NCBI GenBank assembly: GCA_944383825.1
Contig: CALWRA010000001.1
Span: 124,001 to 188,000 of the forward strand
From: an uncultured Acetatifactor sp.
Lineage (GTDB): Bacteria > Bacillota > Clostridia > Lachnospirales > Lachnospiraceae
Reading direction: 5' to 3'
DNA: 64,000 nt
This document shows positions 26,615-36,242 of this stretch, in pieces. The notes below the pieces were generated by a model, which did no database searches, had not been told where the DNA came from, and saw nothing but the letters and a program-made list of their open reading frames with translations. The position numbers were made by a program, and so were the translations under genes. The first letter of the stretch is position 1. Each line of letters starts with the position of its first letter.

Positions 26615-27745
26615 TCAACTATTGTAAACGCTATTGAAGGGATCCTGCGTGTGCTGCTGTTTTACAGGATTATACTTTAAATTTAAAAATTCCTGAAAAT
26701 TTTTGTTGTAGAGTTTTTCCAGTTCGGCAGTATAGCCCAGCACCATATGGGGCTGCTCTGTTTGATAATAGCCCAGCGCTTCCTGCGTCAGGGTTTCAGA
26801 CAAAGGAATCAAATGGGCCTTTTCCCCTATCACAAATACTCGCATTTGACTGACGGAATTTCTGCCTGTTCTTCTGTAATAATATGCCCATACCGCATCC
26901 TTGTTTGAAAAGATATGCACCTTAGTTCCTGTAACATAAATGGTCCATTTTTTTCCAATCCAAACCTTTTCTTTGCCGATTTTGTGTGCAGCTGCAAAAT
27001 CTGATTCAATTTGGTTTACAGAAAGTCCCGAATGCTTCTGAATAAATTTGTCGATGCTCTTTGCGCATCCGTTCGAAAATATTTTTACTATTTCAATCAC
27101 TATAAATACCAACGCCACTAAAGCTACAAGCATAACCAGCACAAAAGTACTGAATTGTACGCCGCCCAGGCTGTCAGTATTCAGTGTATAGCAGACAAAT
27201 ATATCATCTTCATCTTCTGCCACACCCAGATCATCTTCCAGCGTATCAATATAATAATCCAAAAGACTTCCTTCCAGCTTCTCCCATGTGCCGGTAATCT
27301 CCATTGGCTCCGGAGCCGGCACCGTACCTGTATAATCCTCCCAATAAGCCCATGTATCATCAATCATCCCATAGGCTTTCTCCTGATCCCTGCTGGGCAG
27401 ATAAAGGCTGAAATAGTACCACGTGGAAGTCATGGTCTCATAATTGTCGTCAGCATAGAAGGCTATGTAACTGTTTCCATCAGTAGATGTACTGCTCCCG
27501 CCGGATCTATACTCGGTTGTGGTATAATGCTCCACATAGTCCGTAAGCAGATTCTGAACCTGTATTGTGGCCCACTTTCCCTCATACTGAGCCGGATCCC
27601 GCGTTATATCAATCTCTGCAGGGCCCACGATCAAATCTACAATGCCGAACTTGGTCACAATCAGACACACGATTATCACAACCGCTGCAACAGCTATACG
27701 GATAATACCGGTTTTTCTCGTCGATTTCCTCAGCGTTTCTATCAT
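26615..27745 (-). CDS. Two-helix membrane protein, unknown (DUF6709-like)
   Basis: 376 residues. A first transmembrane helix at about 13-33, an extracytoplasmic domain of about 160 residues rich in Tyr, Thr and acidic residues, a second helix at about 200-220, and a cytoplasmic C-terminal domain of about 150 residues with WIGKKWTIYVTGTKVHIFSN. It resembles proteins labelled DUF6709 in clostridia, from memory only. The start at 27745 has AGGAGG 6 bases upstream; the earlier ATG lies on that ribosome binding site. Function unknown. Confidence 0.75.
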   Translation of the reverse strand: MIETLRKSTRKTGIIRIAVAAVVIIVCLIVTKFGIVDLIVGPAEIDITRDPAQYEGKWATIQVQNLLTDYVEHYTTTEYRSGGSSTSTDGNSYIAFYADDNYETMTSTWYYFSLYLPSRDQEKAYGMIDDTWAYWEDYTGTVPAPEPMEITGTWEKLEGSLLDYYIDTLEDDLGVAEDEDDIFVCYTLNTDSLGGVQFSTFVLVMLVALVALVFIVIEIVKIFSNGCAKSIDKFIQKHSGLSVNQIESDFAAAHKIGKEKVWIGKKWTIYVTGTKVHIFSNKDAVWAYYYRRTGRNSVSQMRVFVIGEKAHLIPLSETLTQEALGYYQTEQPHMVLGYTAELEKLYNKNFQEFLNLKYNPVKQQHTQDPFNSVYNS

Positions 27746-27871
27746 TATATTCCTCCTCATAAGTAATTTCCCTTACCGGCAGCCTTTTCCCCGACAGCCG
27801 CAGTTCTCATTATTTTAGCATGCAAAAATCAAAAAAGCAATCTACGAGCATGCTCATCAAGAAACATTCCG

Positions 27872-28840
27872 TCATTGCCGGGGATTTACCACATTGCGTT
27901 CTTCTCCATTTAAAAACGCCTTGATATTTTCATATACTTCCTCCACACATCTTATGCGGGCCTCCACGCTGGCCCAGGCCAGGTGCGGAGTGATGATCAG
28001 ACGGTTGCTATCCTTGATTTGGCTGAGAGGATTTTCAGGGGAAAGAGGCTCCTTTTCCACTACATCCAATCCCGCCGCCTTAATTTCTCCGGTCTCCAAC
28101 GCTTCATACAGATCTCTGTTATTTACCACTCCTCCCCTCGCCACATTGATAAGGACAGCAGTACGCTTCATTTGGGACAGCGCCCTCTTGTCTATAAAAT
28201 TCCGGGACAGATCGCTTAGAGGACAATGAAGAGACAAAAAATCGCTTTCCGCAAACAGCCTCTCTCTGTCCACCCGCTCATATTCCCTGCATGCACTATT
28301 TCCCGTAATTGAATGAAAAATCACTCTACAGCCAAAGGCCAGTGCAATTTTTGCCACTCTTCTTCCGATATTTCCCATTCCTGCAATTCCCCAGGTTTTT
28401 CCATCCAGCTCATAAAAGGGAATGTCAAAATTAGCAAACCGGCTCTGAGCGCTGTAGGCCCCCGACTTTACATACTGATCATAATAGGGCAGCTTTCCCA
28501 CAAGCGCCAAAGCCAGGGCAAACGTATGCTGGGCCACCATTGCGGTGGAGTAGTCCACCACATTTGCCACCCTGATCCCTTTTCTTGTACAGTAATCAAG
28601 ATCGCAATTGTCATAGCCTGTGGCAAATTCACAGATAAGCTTTACCCTTGCCGCCCCCTTCAGTGCCTCCTCGTTCATGGGCGCCTTGTTGACTACCACA
28701 ATATCTGCATCCTGGATCCGTCCGGCTGCCTCCGAGGCAGATACAGTGTTCTCATAGTATGTCACATTCCCCAGCCGTTCAAGACAATCCACGGAAATAT
28801 CCGTTCCCACGCTATTTCTTTCCAATACGACAATATTCAT
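27872..28840 (-). CDS. D-2-hydroxyacid dehydrogenase (glycerate dehydrogenase-like)
   Basis: 322 residues. NAD-binding Rossmann segment WGIAGMGNIGRRVAKIALAF, catalytic Arg in INVARGGVVNNRDL, Glu in AAGLDVVEKEPLS and His in IITPHLAWAS. It reduces a 2-keto acid, such as hydroxypyruvate, to the D-2-hydroxy acid. Sequence alone does not fix the substrate. RBS ggagg 7 bases before the ATG. Confidence 0.9.
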   Translation of the reverse strand: MNIVVLERNSVGTDISVDCLERLGNVTYYENTVSASEAAGRIQDADIVVVNKAPMNEEALKGAARVKLICEFATGYDNCDLDYCTRKGIRVANVVDYSTAMVAQHTFALALALVGKLPYYDQYVKSGAYSAQSRFANFDIPFYELDGKTWGIAGMGNIGRRVAKIALAFGCRVIFHSITGNSACREYERVDRERLFAESDFLSLHCPLSDLSRNFIDKRALSQMKRTAVLINVARGGVVNNRDLYEALETGEIKAAGLDVVEKEPLSPENPLSQIKDSNRLIITPHLAWASVEARIRCVEEVYENIKAFLNGEERNVVNPRQ

Positions 28841-28898
28841 TGTTAATCCTCCGCCTTTCTGCCAAAACTTTCCGTCTCCTCCTTCACTGGAATTAGAT

Positions 28899-28933
28899 AA
28901 AGGGACGCCCTCTAAATATAGAAGTGTCCCTTT
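28899..28933 (-). terminator. Terminator after pgi
   Basis: AAAGGGAC / GTCCCTTT stem, 8 bp perfect, downstream of pgi on the minus strand. The U-tract is short, so efficiency is uncertain. Confidence 0.6.
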
Positions 28934-28981
28934 CCATCCCGTTTGCGGAAAATTCTGTTTTTTTCTCTGCGCTCTGCTGAC

Positions 28982-30331
28982 TTACAGTCTCTTTAACAAT
29001 TCTTCTCTCTGAGACTCATAGCCCGGCTTGCCCAGCAATGCAAACATATTTTTCTTATAGCTCTCCACGCCAGGCTGGTCGAAGGGATTCACTCCCAGCA
29101 GATAGCCGCTGACACCGCAGGCAAACTCAAAGAAATAAAACAGCTCGCCCAGATAAAATTCATTTACCTCAGGCACGTTTATTACGAAATTAGGCGCCTG
29201 GCCATCCGTATGTGCCAGAATGGTGCCGTTCATTGCGCTTTTATTTACAAAATCAACGGTTTTGCCGGCCAGATAGTTCAATCCATCCAAATCCACCGGC
29301 TCCTCATTGATGATCAATTCTTCTCTGGGCTGCTCTATATTAATAACCGTCTCAAACAAAATTCTTGAGCCATCCTGAATAAACTGTCCCATGGAATGCA
29401 AATCCGTGGTCAGATCCACGCTTGCAGGGAAAAGTCCCTTCTGATCCTTACCCTCGCTCTCACCGTAGAGCTGCTTCCACCACTCGCTGACATAGTGAAC
29501 AGCAGGCTCATAATTTGCCAGAACCTCAACGCTTTTGCCCTTGCGCAGAAGAATGTTCCGCAGCGCTGCATACTGAAGCGCATCGTTCTGCTCAAAATCA
29601 TTTTCAAGCGCTCTCTTGCGGCCGCTAGCCGCTCCCTCCATTAGCTTGTCAACATCCGCACCGCTTACGGCAATGGGCAAGAGCCCTACCGCCGTCAGCA
29701 CGGAAAATCTCCCGCCTACATCATCAGGTACCACAAAGGTCTGGTAGCCTTCCTCATCTGCCAGATGCTTCAGGCTTCCCTTTGCCTTATCAGTAGTTGC
29801 ATAGATTCTTTTTGCCGCGCCGGCCTTTCCATATTTCGCCTCCAGCTTTTCCTTAAAGACCCTGAAAGCAATGGCCGGTTCAGTGGTTGTGCCGGATTTG
29901 GAAATCATGTTTATGGAGAAGTCCCTGTCCCCCACCACATCCATCAAATGCTTCAGATAGGTGGAGCTGATGGAATTGCCGCAGAAATAAATTTCAGGCG
30001 TCTTTCGCACACTCTTATCCAACACATTATAAAAGCTGTGGCCCAAAAACTCGATGGCTGCTCTGGCTCCCAGATATGACCCGCCAATGCCGATTACAAG
30101 AAGCACCTCCGAATCCTCCTGAATCTGCTTTGCCGCTTTTTTAATATTTTCAAATTCTGTCTTATCATAATCCACAGGCAGGTCGATCCAGCCAAGAAAG
30201 TCATTGCCTGCTCCGGTTTTGGACACCAGGGTTTCTTTCGCGTCAAGAGCCAGCTTTTTCATATAACCAATTTCTTCTTGTGAAATAAACGAACCCGTCT
30301 TTGAATAATCAAATGATACCTGTTTGCTCAT
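28982..30331 (-). CDS. pgi: Glucose-6-phosphate isomerase
   Basis: 449 residues, the short clostridial form. Phosphosugar-binding SIS-like segments are [16 protein letters not shown] and [19 protein letters not shown]-terminal catalytic regions are [16 protein letters not shown] and [20 protein letters not shown]. It interconverts glucose-6-P and fructose-6-P. The start at 30331 is set by gaggag 7 bases upstream; 18 extra in-frame codons upstream have no ribosome binding site. Confidence 0.95.
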   Translation of the reverse strand: MSKQVSFDYSKTGSFISQEEIGYMKKLALDAKETLVSKTGAGNDFLGWIDLPVDYDKTEFENIKKAAKQIQEDSEVLLVIGIGGSYLGARAAIEFLGHSFYNVLDKSVRKTPEIYFCGNSISSTYLKHLMDVVGDRDFSINMISKSGTTTEPAIAFRVFKEKLEAKYGKAGAAKRIYATTDKAKGSLKHLADEEGYQTFVVPDDVGGRFSVLTAVGLLPIAVSGADVDKLMEGAASGRKRALENDFEQNDALQYAALRNILLRKGKSVEVLANYEPAVHYVSEWWKQLYGESEGKDQKGLFPASVDLTTDLHSMGQFIQDGSRILFETVINIEQPREELIINEEPVDLDGLNYLAGKTVDFVNKSAMNGTILAHTDGQAPNFVINVPEVNEFYLGELFYFFEFACGVSGYLLGVNPFDQPGVESYKKNMFALLGKPGYESQREELLKRL

Positions 30332-30409
30332 ATATCTGCTCCTCTCCAAATAGTCGAACCATAAATTCCGTTTCAATTCTAGCAAAGATATATGCCAAAT
30401 TCAAGAGCC

Positions 30410-31231
30410 TTATCCAAGAAATTCCTTCAGCAAAGCCTCCAGCTCTTCCTCGCTTACTCGTACATCCTCAGCCCGGTAATCCTGCCGTCCATAGGTATCC
30501 GTATCCTGTCTTCCGGGCAAGGTCTCCTGGCGGTAAGGCTGGGTTCCCGTATCCTGCCGATAGGATGCCGTATCCTGTCGGTAAGCGCCGGAAGACTGGG
30601 TATCCTCTGCCAGCAGCCTTCCTCCAATGGGCATCAGCTCCACCGTTCCCCTCCTCCTCCTGGAGCGTCCTCTGTACTGCCTTGCTCCGTAGAGCATCTC
30701 CATATCTCTCTGGGTTACGTCAATTCTGGCGGAAAGGTGATTTTCCAGATAATCCACCAGATTCACCTTCAAAATTCTTTTCTTTCCTTTTATATCCATA
30801 ACCGAGGATATGGAGAAATATAAATAAAGTCCCAGAAAGCTGACAATATAAAAGGGCAGAATCTCACCCAGCATCCTCCCATCCACAATTCCTTTACAGA
30901 TACCGATTCCGGCGCATACCACAGATAGCAGCATTGCCTGTCCGGACAGATGGTACAATGTCTCAAAGGATACAGGGCCTAAGGAAAGCCTGTTCAGGAA
31001 CTTGTCCACAAAAACCGGAATATTGGAAACTCCATTGTTCAGCTCATAGCAATTGGCAAATTTCAGCTTACACTGTTTGAGAAGTTTATTTTCGGTGGAC
31101 GCCATATTATCCGCTTCACGGATCATGCTGCGGTAAACCCATCCCAAAAATAATCTCGCAAGAATACTGGCTGCAAAAAACGACAGCATACAGACAGTTA
31201 TCACCTTTTCTTCCTGAAATATACGAAACAT
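30410..31231 (-). CDS. Membrane protein with QDT-repeat tail, unknown
   Basis: 273 residues. Three hydrophobic helices (about 10-30, 105-125, 135-160) are followed by a cytoplasmic tail. The tail has a basic patch (RQYRGRSRRRRGT), then short degenerate repeats AYRQDTA, SYRQDTG, PYRQET and GRQDT, and ends in an acidic helix EEELEALLKEFLG. Such a tail looks like a flexible tether with a terminal docking helix. Start chosen at the ATG with aaggag 7 bases upstream. Lies 78 bp upstream of pgi. No family recognised. Confidence 0.7.
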   Translation of the reverse strand: MFRIFQEEKVITVCMLSFFAASILARLFLGWVYRSMIREADNMASTENKLLKQCKLKFANCYELNNGVSNIPVFVDKFLNRLSLGPVSFETLYHLSGQAMLLSVVCAGIGICKGIVDGRMLGEILPFYIVSFLGLYLYFSISSVMDIKGKKRILKVNLVDYLENHLSARIDVTQRDMEMLYGARQYRGRSRRRRGTVELMPIGGRLLAEDTQSSGAYRQDTASYRQDTGTQPYRQETLPGRQDTDTYGRQDYRAEDVRVSEEELEALLKEFLG

Positions 31232-31493
31232 GACAAAACTCCTTTCCCTGGCGTCCCAATTACTTTTTATATAGCAAAGGTCTGCCATACTGTCAGTATA
31301 ATCCATTTATAACCTTCTTTGGGAAACAACTCATCGTATTTTTCTTACAAAAAGGGACAAAAACTCACAAAATCAGAAAGCACGGAGACGCCTGAATCAT
31401 ATCCTCCGCCAGCGCGGCATTGCGTAATCTTTCCAAATCTGCTATAATACGGTTTTATAATAAGGATTTATTTTCGGAAAGGATTGATATAAT

Positions 31494-31730
31494 ATGAGGT
31501 ATCAGACTCATGGCGTTTGCTCCGCTTCCATAGATGTGGAGCTGAAAGACGGTGTGATTGATTCCGTGCAATTTACAGGCGGCTGCAACGGCAATCTTCA
31601 GGGCATCAGCGCCCTGGTAAAGGGCATGACTCCCCAGGAAGCTATCTCCAGGCTTAGAGGTATCCGGTGCGGCTTCAAATCCACCTCCTGTCCAGACCAG
31701 CTTGCTCAGGCGCTGGAAAGCATGATTTAA
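31494..31730 (+). CDS. TSCPD domain protein (TIGR03905-like)
   Basis: 78 residues: a complete stand-alone TSCPD domain, with FTGGCNGNLQGISALVKGM and the C-terminal TSCPDQLAQAL motif. The domain also occurs at the C-terminus of class II ribonucleotide reductases, where its cysteines are thought to bind metal or support redox. The role of the free-standing form is not known. Precedes murG by 25 bp and may be co-transcribed. Confidence 0.9.
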   Translation: MRYQTHGVCSASIDVELKDGVIDSVQFTGGCNGNLQGISALVKGMTPQEAISRLRGIRCGFKSTSCPDQLAQALESMI

Positions 31731-31755
31731 CGCCTTGTGCAGAAAGGATTCCCGC

Positions 31756-32820
31756 ATGAAAAAAATTGTGTTGACAGGCGGCGGAACGGCAGGACACGTT
31801 ACGCCCAATATCGCTCTCTTGCCCTCACTTGAAAAGGCCGGCTACGAGGTAGCGTACATGGGTTCCTATGACGGAATCGAAAAAAAATTGATCAGTGACT
31901 TTGACATTCCCTATAAGGGGATTTCTACAGGCAAGTTCCGCCGTTATCTGGATATAAAAAATCTCACGGATCCCTTTCGTGTTGTCAAGGGTTTTTCCGA
32001 AGCCCGGGGATTTCTCAAAGAGTTTCTTCCCGATGTGGTATTTTCTAAGGGCGGCTTTGTCAGCGTCCCTGTGGTGCGTGCGGCGGCTTCTCTGAAAATC
32101 CCCTGCATCATTCACGAATCTGATATGACCCCCGGTCTGGCCAATAGGCTCTGTATTCCCGTGGCGGAAAAGGTCTGCTGCAATTTTCCGGAAACATTGA
32201 AAATGCTTCCTCCCCAGAAGGCTGTCCTCACCGGCTCTCCTATTCGGGCGGAGCTGGCTCAGGGCAATAAGCTGGCGGGGCTTGATCTTTGCGGTTTTAC
32301 CGCGAACAAACCGGTAATCATGGTAATCGGCGGAAGCCTTGGAGCCGCCAGCGTAAATAAAGTCGTAAGAGAGGCTCTGCCCAAGATGCTGATGGATTTC
32401 CAAGTAGTCCACTTGTGCGGAAAGGATAAAATAGACAATCTTCTGCTGAATACGGCTGGTTATAAGCAATTTGAATATATAAAATCAGAGCTTAAGGATC
32501 TGTTTGCCATGGCGGATCTTGTAATCTCCAGGGCGGGCGCTAACTCTATCTGTGAACTGCTGGCCCTGAAAAAGCCAAACATCCTGATCCCTCTGCCCTC
32601 TGCCAGCAGCCGGGGAGATCAGCTTTTGAACGCTCGTTCTTTTGAAGCTCAGGGCTTCTCCATTGTAATCAACGAAGACGATCTTACCGCTTCGCTGCTG
32701 GTGGATAAGGTTCACGAGCTGTTTTTTACCAGGCAGACTTATCGGGACGCCATGAGCCGCAGCGGACAGATGGATTCCATTACAACCATTATGAAATTAA
32801 TAGAAGCTGCCGCTTCCTGA
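31756..32820 (+). CDS. murG: MurG glycosyltransferase (lipid II synthesis)
   Basis: 354 residues. N-terminal acceptor-binding loop GGGTAGHVTPNIAL, membrane-association region, GGFVSVPVVRAA, and the C-terminal UDP-GlcNAc site VIGGSLGAASVNKVV with SRAGANSICELLALKKPNILIPLP. It transfers GlcNAc to lipid I to form lipid II at the cytoplasmic membrane face. It stands outside a dcw cluster, so a second murG-like gene may exist elsewhere. Start at ATG 31756 after aaagga. Confidence 0.93.
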   Translation: MKKIVLTGGGTAGHVTPNIALLPSLEKAGYEVAYMGSYDGIEKKLISDFDIPYKGISTGKFRRYLDIKNLTDPFRVVKGFSEARGFLKEFLPDVVFSKGGFVSVPVVRAAASLKIPCIIHESDMTPGLANRLCIPVAEKVCCNFPETLKMLPPQKAVLTGSPIRAELAQGNKLAGLDLCGFTANKPVIMVIGGSLGAASVNKVVREALPKMLMDFQVVHLCGKDKIDNLLLNTAGYKQFEYIKSELKDLFAMADLVISRAGANSICELLALKKPNILIPLPSASSRGDQLLNARSFEAQGFSIVINEDDLTASLLVDKVHELFFTRQTYRDAMSRSGQMDSITTIMKLIEAAAS

Positions 32821-32853
32821 ATATACCGGATGAAATATGATCGGGTACATACC

Positions 32854-32876
32854 AGGGAGCGACAGCTCCTTTTTTC
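32854..32876 (+). terminator. Terminator after murG
   Basis: Short GGAGC-GACA-GCTCC hairpin followed by six T, 35 bases after the murG stop. Confidence 0.75.
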
Positions 32877-32887
32877 CTGTCTGCAGC

Positions 32888-32968
32888 CTATTTATGCTTG
32901 TAGCCTGTGTAAAATACCATAAACAGACATACCAGCATTGCCCATGCCCAAAATCTGTGCTGTTTCAT
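32888..32968 (-). CDS. 26-residue membrane microprotein
   Basis: MKQHRFWAWAMLVCLFMVFY followed by TGYKHK: basic N-terminus, one transmembrane helix of about 17 residues, and a basic tail. The ribosome binding site is ideal (AAGGAGG, 7 bases before ATG). It is convergent with murG, whose terminator ends 11 bp away, and co-directional with and downstream of the UPF0340 gene (85 bp). Small single-helix proteins of this shape often bind larger membrane complexes. Function unknown. Confidence 0.7.
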   Translation of the reverse strand: MKQHRFWAWAMLVCLFMVFYTGYKHK

Positions 32969-33053
32969 TTGTATACCTCCTTTCCGCTTCAGCGGACATC
33001 CATTTGTTATTCGGAAGAAACTTCCACAATTATCATATTCTGTACTTCTGTCT

Positions 33054-33614
33054 CTAACGCAACCCATCATCGTAGGCTGCTCTTTCTCCTCCCACGTATT
33101 TCGGTCTTGTTCGGGCACAAACCACGTGGGCGTCTCCGATCTGACCGGTGCGGATTCTAAGCGGCACCGCCACATCCCTGAGGTGCATGCCGATCAGGGT
33201 GTCACCAATATCCATTCCTGCATGAGCCTTGATATGCTCCACAACCGCCGGATACTCAAAGGCTTTGTATGCTGCCGTGGCAAAGGATCCTCCCGCCTTT
33301 GGCTGGGGAACTGCATTTACCAGCTCATATCCAAATCGGTCCGCAGCTTCTTTTTCCAGAATCAAAGCTCGATTCAAATGTTCACAGCATTGTGCCGCCA
33401 GATACACGCCCGCCTCCTGTGTCGCCTGATAAATCCCTCCGAACACCGCTTCCGCCAGCTCCGGGCTGGAAAATGTACCAATGCCCGCTCCCCCCACTTC
33501 ACTGGTGGAGCAACCTACTACAAAAAGCTGCCCCTCCTGCAGTCCTGCCGCCTCCAGCGCTTCCTTGGCCGCCCGGTAAGCTTCCTCACCGATAAGCGCC
33601 ATTTCCCCTGTCAT
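33054..33614 (-). CDS. UPF0340 (YwlG/TIGR01440) family protein
   Basis: 186 residues. The family pattern is clear: FVVGCSTSEVGGAGIGTFSS, YLAAQCCEHLNRALILEKEAA and IGDTLIGMHLRDVAVPLR. Function is not established; several Cys/His/Glu residues are conserved. The ATG at 33614 with aggggа-like site 5 bases upstream is preferred to an upstream TTG. Confidence 0.88.
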   Translation of the reverse strand: MTGEMALIGEEAYRAAKEALEAAGLQEGQLFVVGCSTSEVGGAGIGTFSSPELAEAVFGGIYQATQEAGVYLAAQCCEHLNRALILEKEAADRFGYELVNAVPQPKAGGSFATAAYKAFEYPAVVEHIKAHAGMDIGDTLIGMHLRDVAVPLRIRTGQIGDAHVVCARTRPKYVGGERAAYDDGLR

Positions 33615-33811
33615 AAAAATCCCCTGCCTTTCTGCAGCCAACGCTATTTTTTACTCCTATTATATCTCCGGCATGTTCTCTGCGCAATACTCCGGATTCC
33701 GGCATCCTTAATAAACAAAGGCCGAAGCGTCTCGACACATAGCTTCTCCATATCACCCTTTTCCCGCAAAAGGAATATAGTAAAAAGAAAGAAATAATGC
33801 GGGAGCCTATC

Positions 33812-34384
33812 ATGCTGATTTTCACTCCTCTTTTGTTTGGGATTTCCGCCAGCCTTGACGCCCTCATTGTAGGAATGACCTACGGGCTGCGCCGAGTCCG
33901 CATTTGTCTGTGGCAGAATTTCCTGATCAGTCTGATCACTCTCCTGGGCACCTGTATGTCCGTAGGGCTGGGCGGCTGTCTCTCCCCCCTGCTTCCTTCC
34001 TTCATAGGTCCCATTCTGGGAAGCGCCGTGCTCATTTGCTTTGGAATTTATTATCTTGTAAAGGCAGCGCTACAATTCCTCCCCAGACACCGGAATAGAA
34101 AAAATCTGATCATCAGCGAAATACAGTCCTCTCTTTCCGTACCGGAGATTATTTCCCTGGGAACCGCTCTTTCCATAAACAATATGGGAATCGGTTTCAG
34201 CGCCAGTATCGCCGGCCTTCCCCTCATTCCCACCGCCGCGACCACATTGGTCTGCTCCGTTTCCTTTCTTTTTTTCGGAAACCGCATGGGAAGCATGAAG
34301 CTGTTTCGGCTTGCAGGAAGCCGGGCGGATCTTCTTTCAGGGCTGCTTTTAACGGGACTCGGAATCTGCGAGCTCTACTTTTAA
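33812..34384 (+). CDS. MntP/YtaF-like membrane transporter
   Basis: 190 residues with six transmembrane helices arranged as two three-helix repeats. Each repeat has the polar motif of the MntP manganese exporter family: SASLDALIVGMTYGL in the first and LGTALSINNMGIGFSASI in the second. In the sporulation-linked YtaF branch the second-repeat Asp is changed, as seen here with Asn (SINN), so Mn2+ export is not certain. Start at 33812 is supported by GGGAG 6 bases upstream. Confidence 0.8.
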   Translation: MLIFTPLLFGISASLDALIVGMTYGLRRVRICLWQNFLISLITLLGTCMSVGLGGCLSPLLPSFIGPILGSAVLICFGIYYLVKAALQFLPRHRNRKNLIISEIQSSLSVPEIISLGTALSINNMGIGFSASIAGLPLIPTAATTLVCSVSFLFFGNRMGSMKLFRLAGSRADLLSGLLLTGLGICELYF

Positions 34385-34457
34385 CATTTTCTTCTGCCGA
34401 ATAGGTTAAAAAAACCTTTGGCAGAAAATACATAAATGATATTATCCCGTTCAATGC

Positions 34458-34820
34458 TCAGATGTATCCATCTTCTATGTTTTTATAAAGTTTTAAGGAC
34501 ACCTCTTTTTCCTCTATCCGAATCTCGGCCTTATCCACCATCATGCCCACCAGCAGAAGCTGGCTGGCTTCTCCTGGCTCACCGCTTCCCGCCAGCTCCC
34601 AGTAAAAGTCCTCTATTCCCTGGTTTTTCTCTCCACCGAAGCATTCCTCCATATATTTCAGACTACTGCGGAACTGTTTATCATAATCGGCCCAGAGACT
34701 GATAACTGCCTGTCCTTCCAAAATTTCAATTCCCGATTTGATCCGATGAGCTCCCACCGAAAAGAAGAACATAGTAAGCTCCTCTATGATTTTGGCTATT
34801 TTTTTCTCCCCGTGACTCAT
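34458..34820 (-). CDS. Small soluble protein, unknown
   Basis: 120 residues, mixed helix and sheet, with IAKIIEELTMFFFSVGAHRI near the N-terminus and an acidic middle (YMEECFGGEKNQGIEDFYWE). No motif that I recognise. Its start overlaps the stop of the DUF1576 membrane protein gene by 4 bases, so they are translated together and may work together. Confidence 0.7.
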   Translation of the reverse strand: MSHGEKKIAKIIEELTMFFFSVGAHRIKSGIEILEGQAVISLWADYDKQFRSSLKYMEECFGGEKNQGIEDFYWELAGSGEPGEASQLLLVGMMVDKAEIRIEEKEVSLKLYKNIEDGYI

Positions 34821-36073
34821 TTCCCTTTTTCCTTTCGGTATTCATGGCGTCTCATAAAGCTATCCAGCACCGGAACCAGAAAAATAGCCGTTATCCCCGC
34901 ACTGAAGCCATTATTATACAAGTTCAGCCCGCCGTACATTTCTGCGGTGCACATTACAATGGCGGAATGAAGCATTCCTGCCACAACGCCGGCAGCGCGC
35001 CCAAACTGACCGGCTATAGGGGCAAGCCCCACTCCAAACAGAGCGGCAAGCTGGATCCCGGGAGTTCCATGCTCGTACCGACTGACCCAATTAAAGAGGT
35101 ACACTCCCGCCAAAACCGGAAGATAATTTTTGGGATGCGCGCCGAAAGCGGCAAATCCAAAGGCCATCCACACGGCTCCCACCACCGGTCCCGAAAGATC
35201 CCCTCCCACCAGCAGAATATATGTGACGCATACGATTCCTACGAGAGCCATATTCATCAGCGCAGGCCCCGGTCCATCCATTAGAACAAAATCCGCCACA
35301 GCCCGCCCGGGATGCCGAAATATTCCGAACAGTCTTTTCATATCTCCCCTTGCCAAATACAAACCAAAGGCAAAGGCCAGAACAAAATATATGTATAGTC
35401 CCACAGCAAGCTCTGCAGGACTTCCCTCCCTCCACATAAGCACTGTCTCGCTCTTCATGCCGAAGGCCTCCAATACACAGACCAGAACAAAGGCCAAAAG
35501 ACCTGCGGAAAACCCTACGTTAAACAGGCTGTAGCCCATGTGCATAGAAGCCGTGTGCATGGACAGAGGAGGAAGGAAAAAGCCGATTGCCATTCCCACC
35601 GCCACCGACAGCACTATGTCCACAGGAAGCGAAAACGGCAACAGATAAACCATTTCCGTGATAAAGGGAGCAAGCCCCGTTCCGAACAAAGCCGTGTAAA
35701 TATATCTTCCAAAGGGAGCGTGATGGAATCTGGCATACAGCCAGGTTCCCACAAGTATGGGAAGAATATTTACGGGATTCTTTCCCCAGAGCGCGTAGCC
35801 CGCATTGATAAAGAGAGCCGCCATGGTGGGGCCTGTAAATGGAATTTTAGATACACATACCAATACGATACATACGAGCATTACCAGCGCAGCGTTCAAA
35901 AAAGCCGCTCCTTGGCCGCCCAGCAAAAAGTAATCCGTAATCAGAGCGTCTCTGGAAATAACAATGTCCCGAAGTCCCTTCACAATGTTCCCGGGACTGT
36001 CACAGACAAACGCCATGCAAGCCAGAGCAAGTGCTGATAAAATACTGAATTGTTTTAATTCCTTTCCCGCCAA
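34817..36073 (-). CDS. DUF1576 polytopic membrane protein
   Basis: 418 residues with ten or more transmembrane helices built as two similar halves, each containing a segment of the form GxxxAFLNAALVMLVC / GPALMNMALVGIVC followed by GPTMAALFINAGYALWGKNP / GPVVGAVWMAFGFAAFGAHP. This duplicated pattern is typical of DUF1576 proteins, whose fold suggests a transporter or channel; no substrate is known. TTG start with a weak ribosome binding site. Forms an overlapping pair with the 120-residue gene. Confidence 0.82.
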   Translation of the reverse strand: MAGKELKQFSILSALALACMAFVCDSPGNIVKGLRDIVISRDALITDYFLLGGQGAAFLNAALVMLVCIVLVCVSKIPFTGPTMAALFINAGYALWGKNPVNILPILVGTWLYARFHHAPFGRYIYTALFGTGLAPFITEMVYLLPFSLPVDIVLSVAVGMAIGFFLPPLSMHTASMHMGYSLFNVGFSAGLLAFVLVCVLEAFGMKSETVLMWREGSPAELAVGLYIYFVLAFAFGLYLARGDMKRLFGIFRHPGRAVADFVLMDGPGPALMNMALVGIVCVTYILLVGGDLSGPVVGAVWMAFGFAAFGAHPKNYLPVLAGVYLFNWVSRYEHGTPGIQLAALFGVGLAPIAGQFGRAAGVVAGMLHSAIVMCTAEMYGGLNLYNNGFSAGITAIFLVPVLDSFMRRHEYRKEKGK

Positions 36074-36242
36074 TATGCCACCAATCCTTTAAATCTGTCT
36101 ACTCTTCCTCCATTTTACCACGGGTGAGTTTCTGTGAAAAGCAAAAACAGGGAATAAATACGAGTCTTTGGGAAAAATTATTAGCAGAATGTTCTATTTA
36201 TTAGTTCATGTATGCAGAATTCAGAAAGGTTCTTTTATAGTA

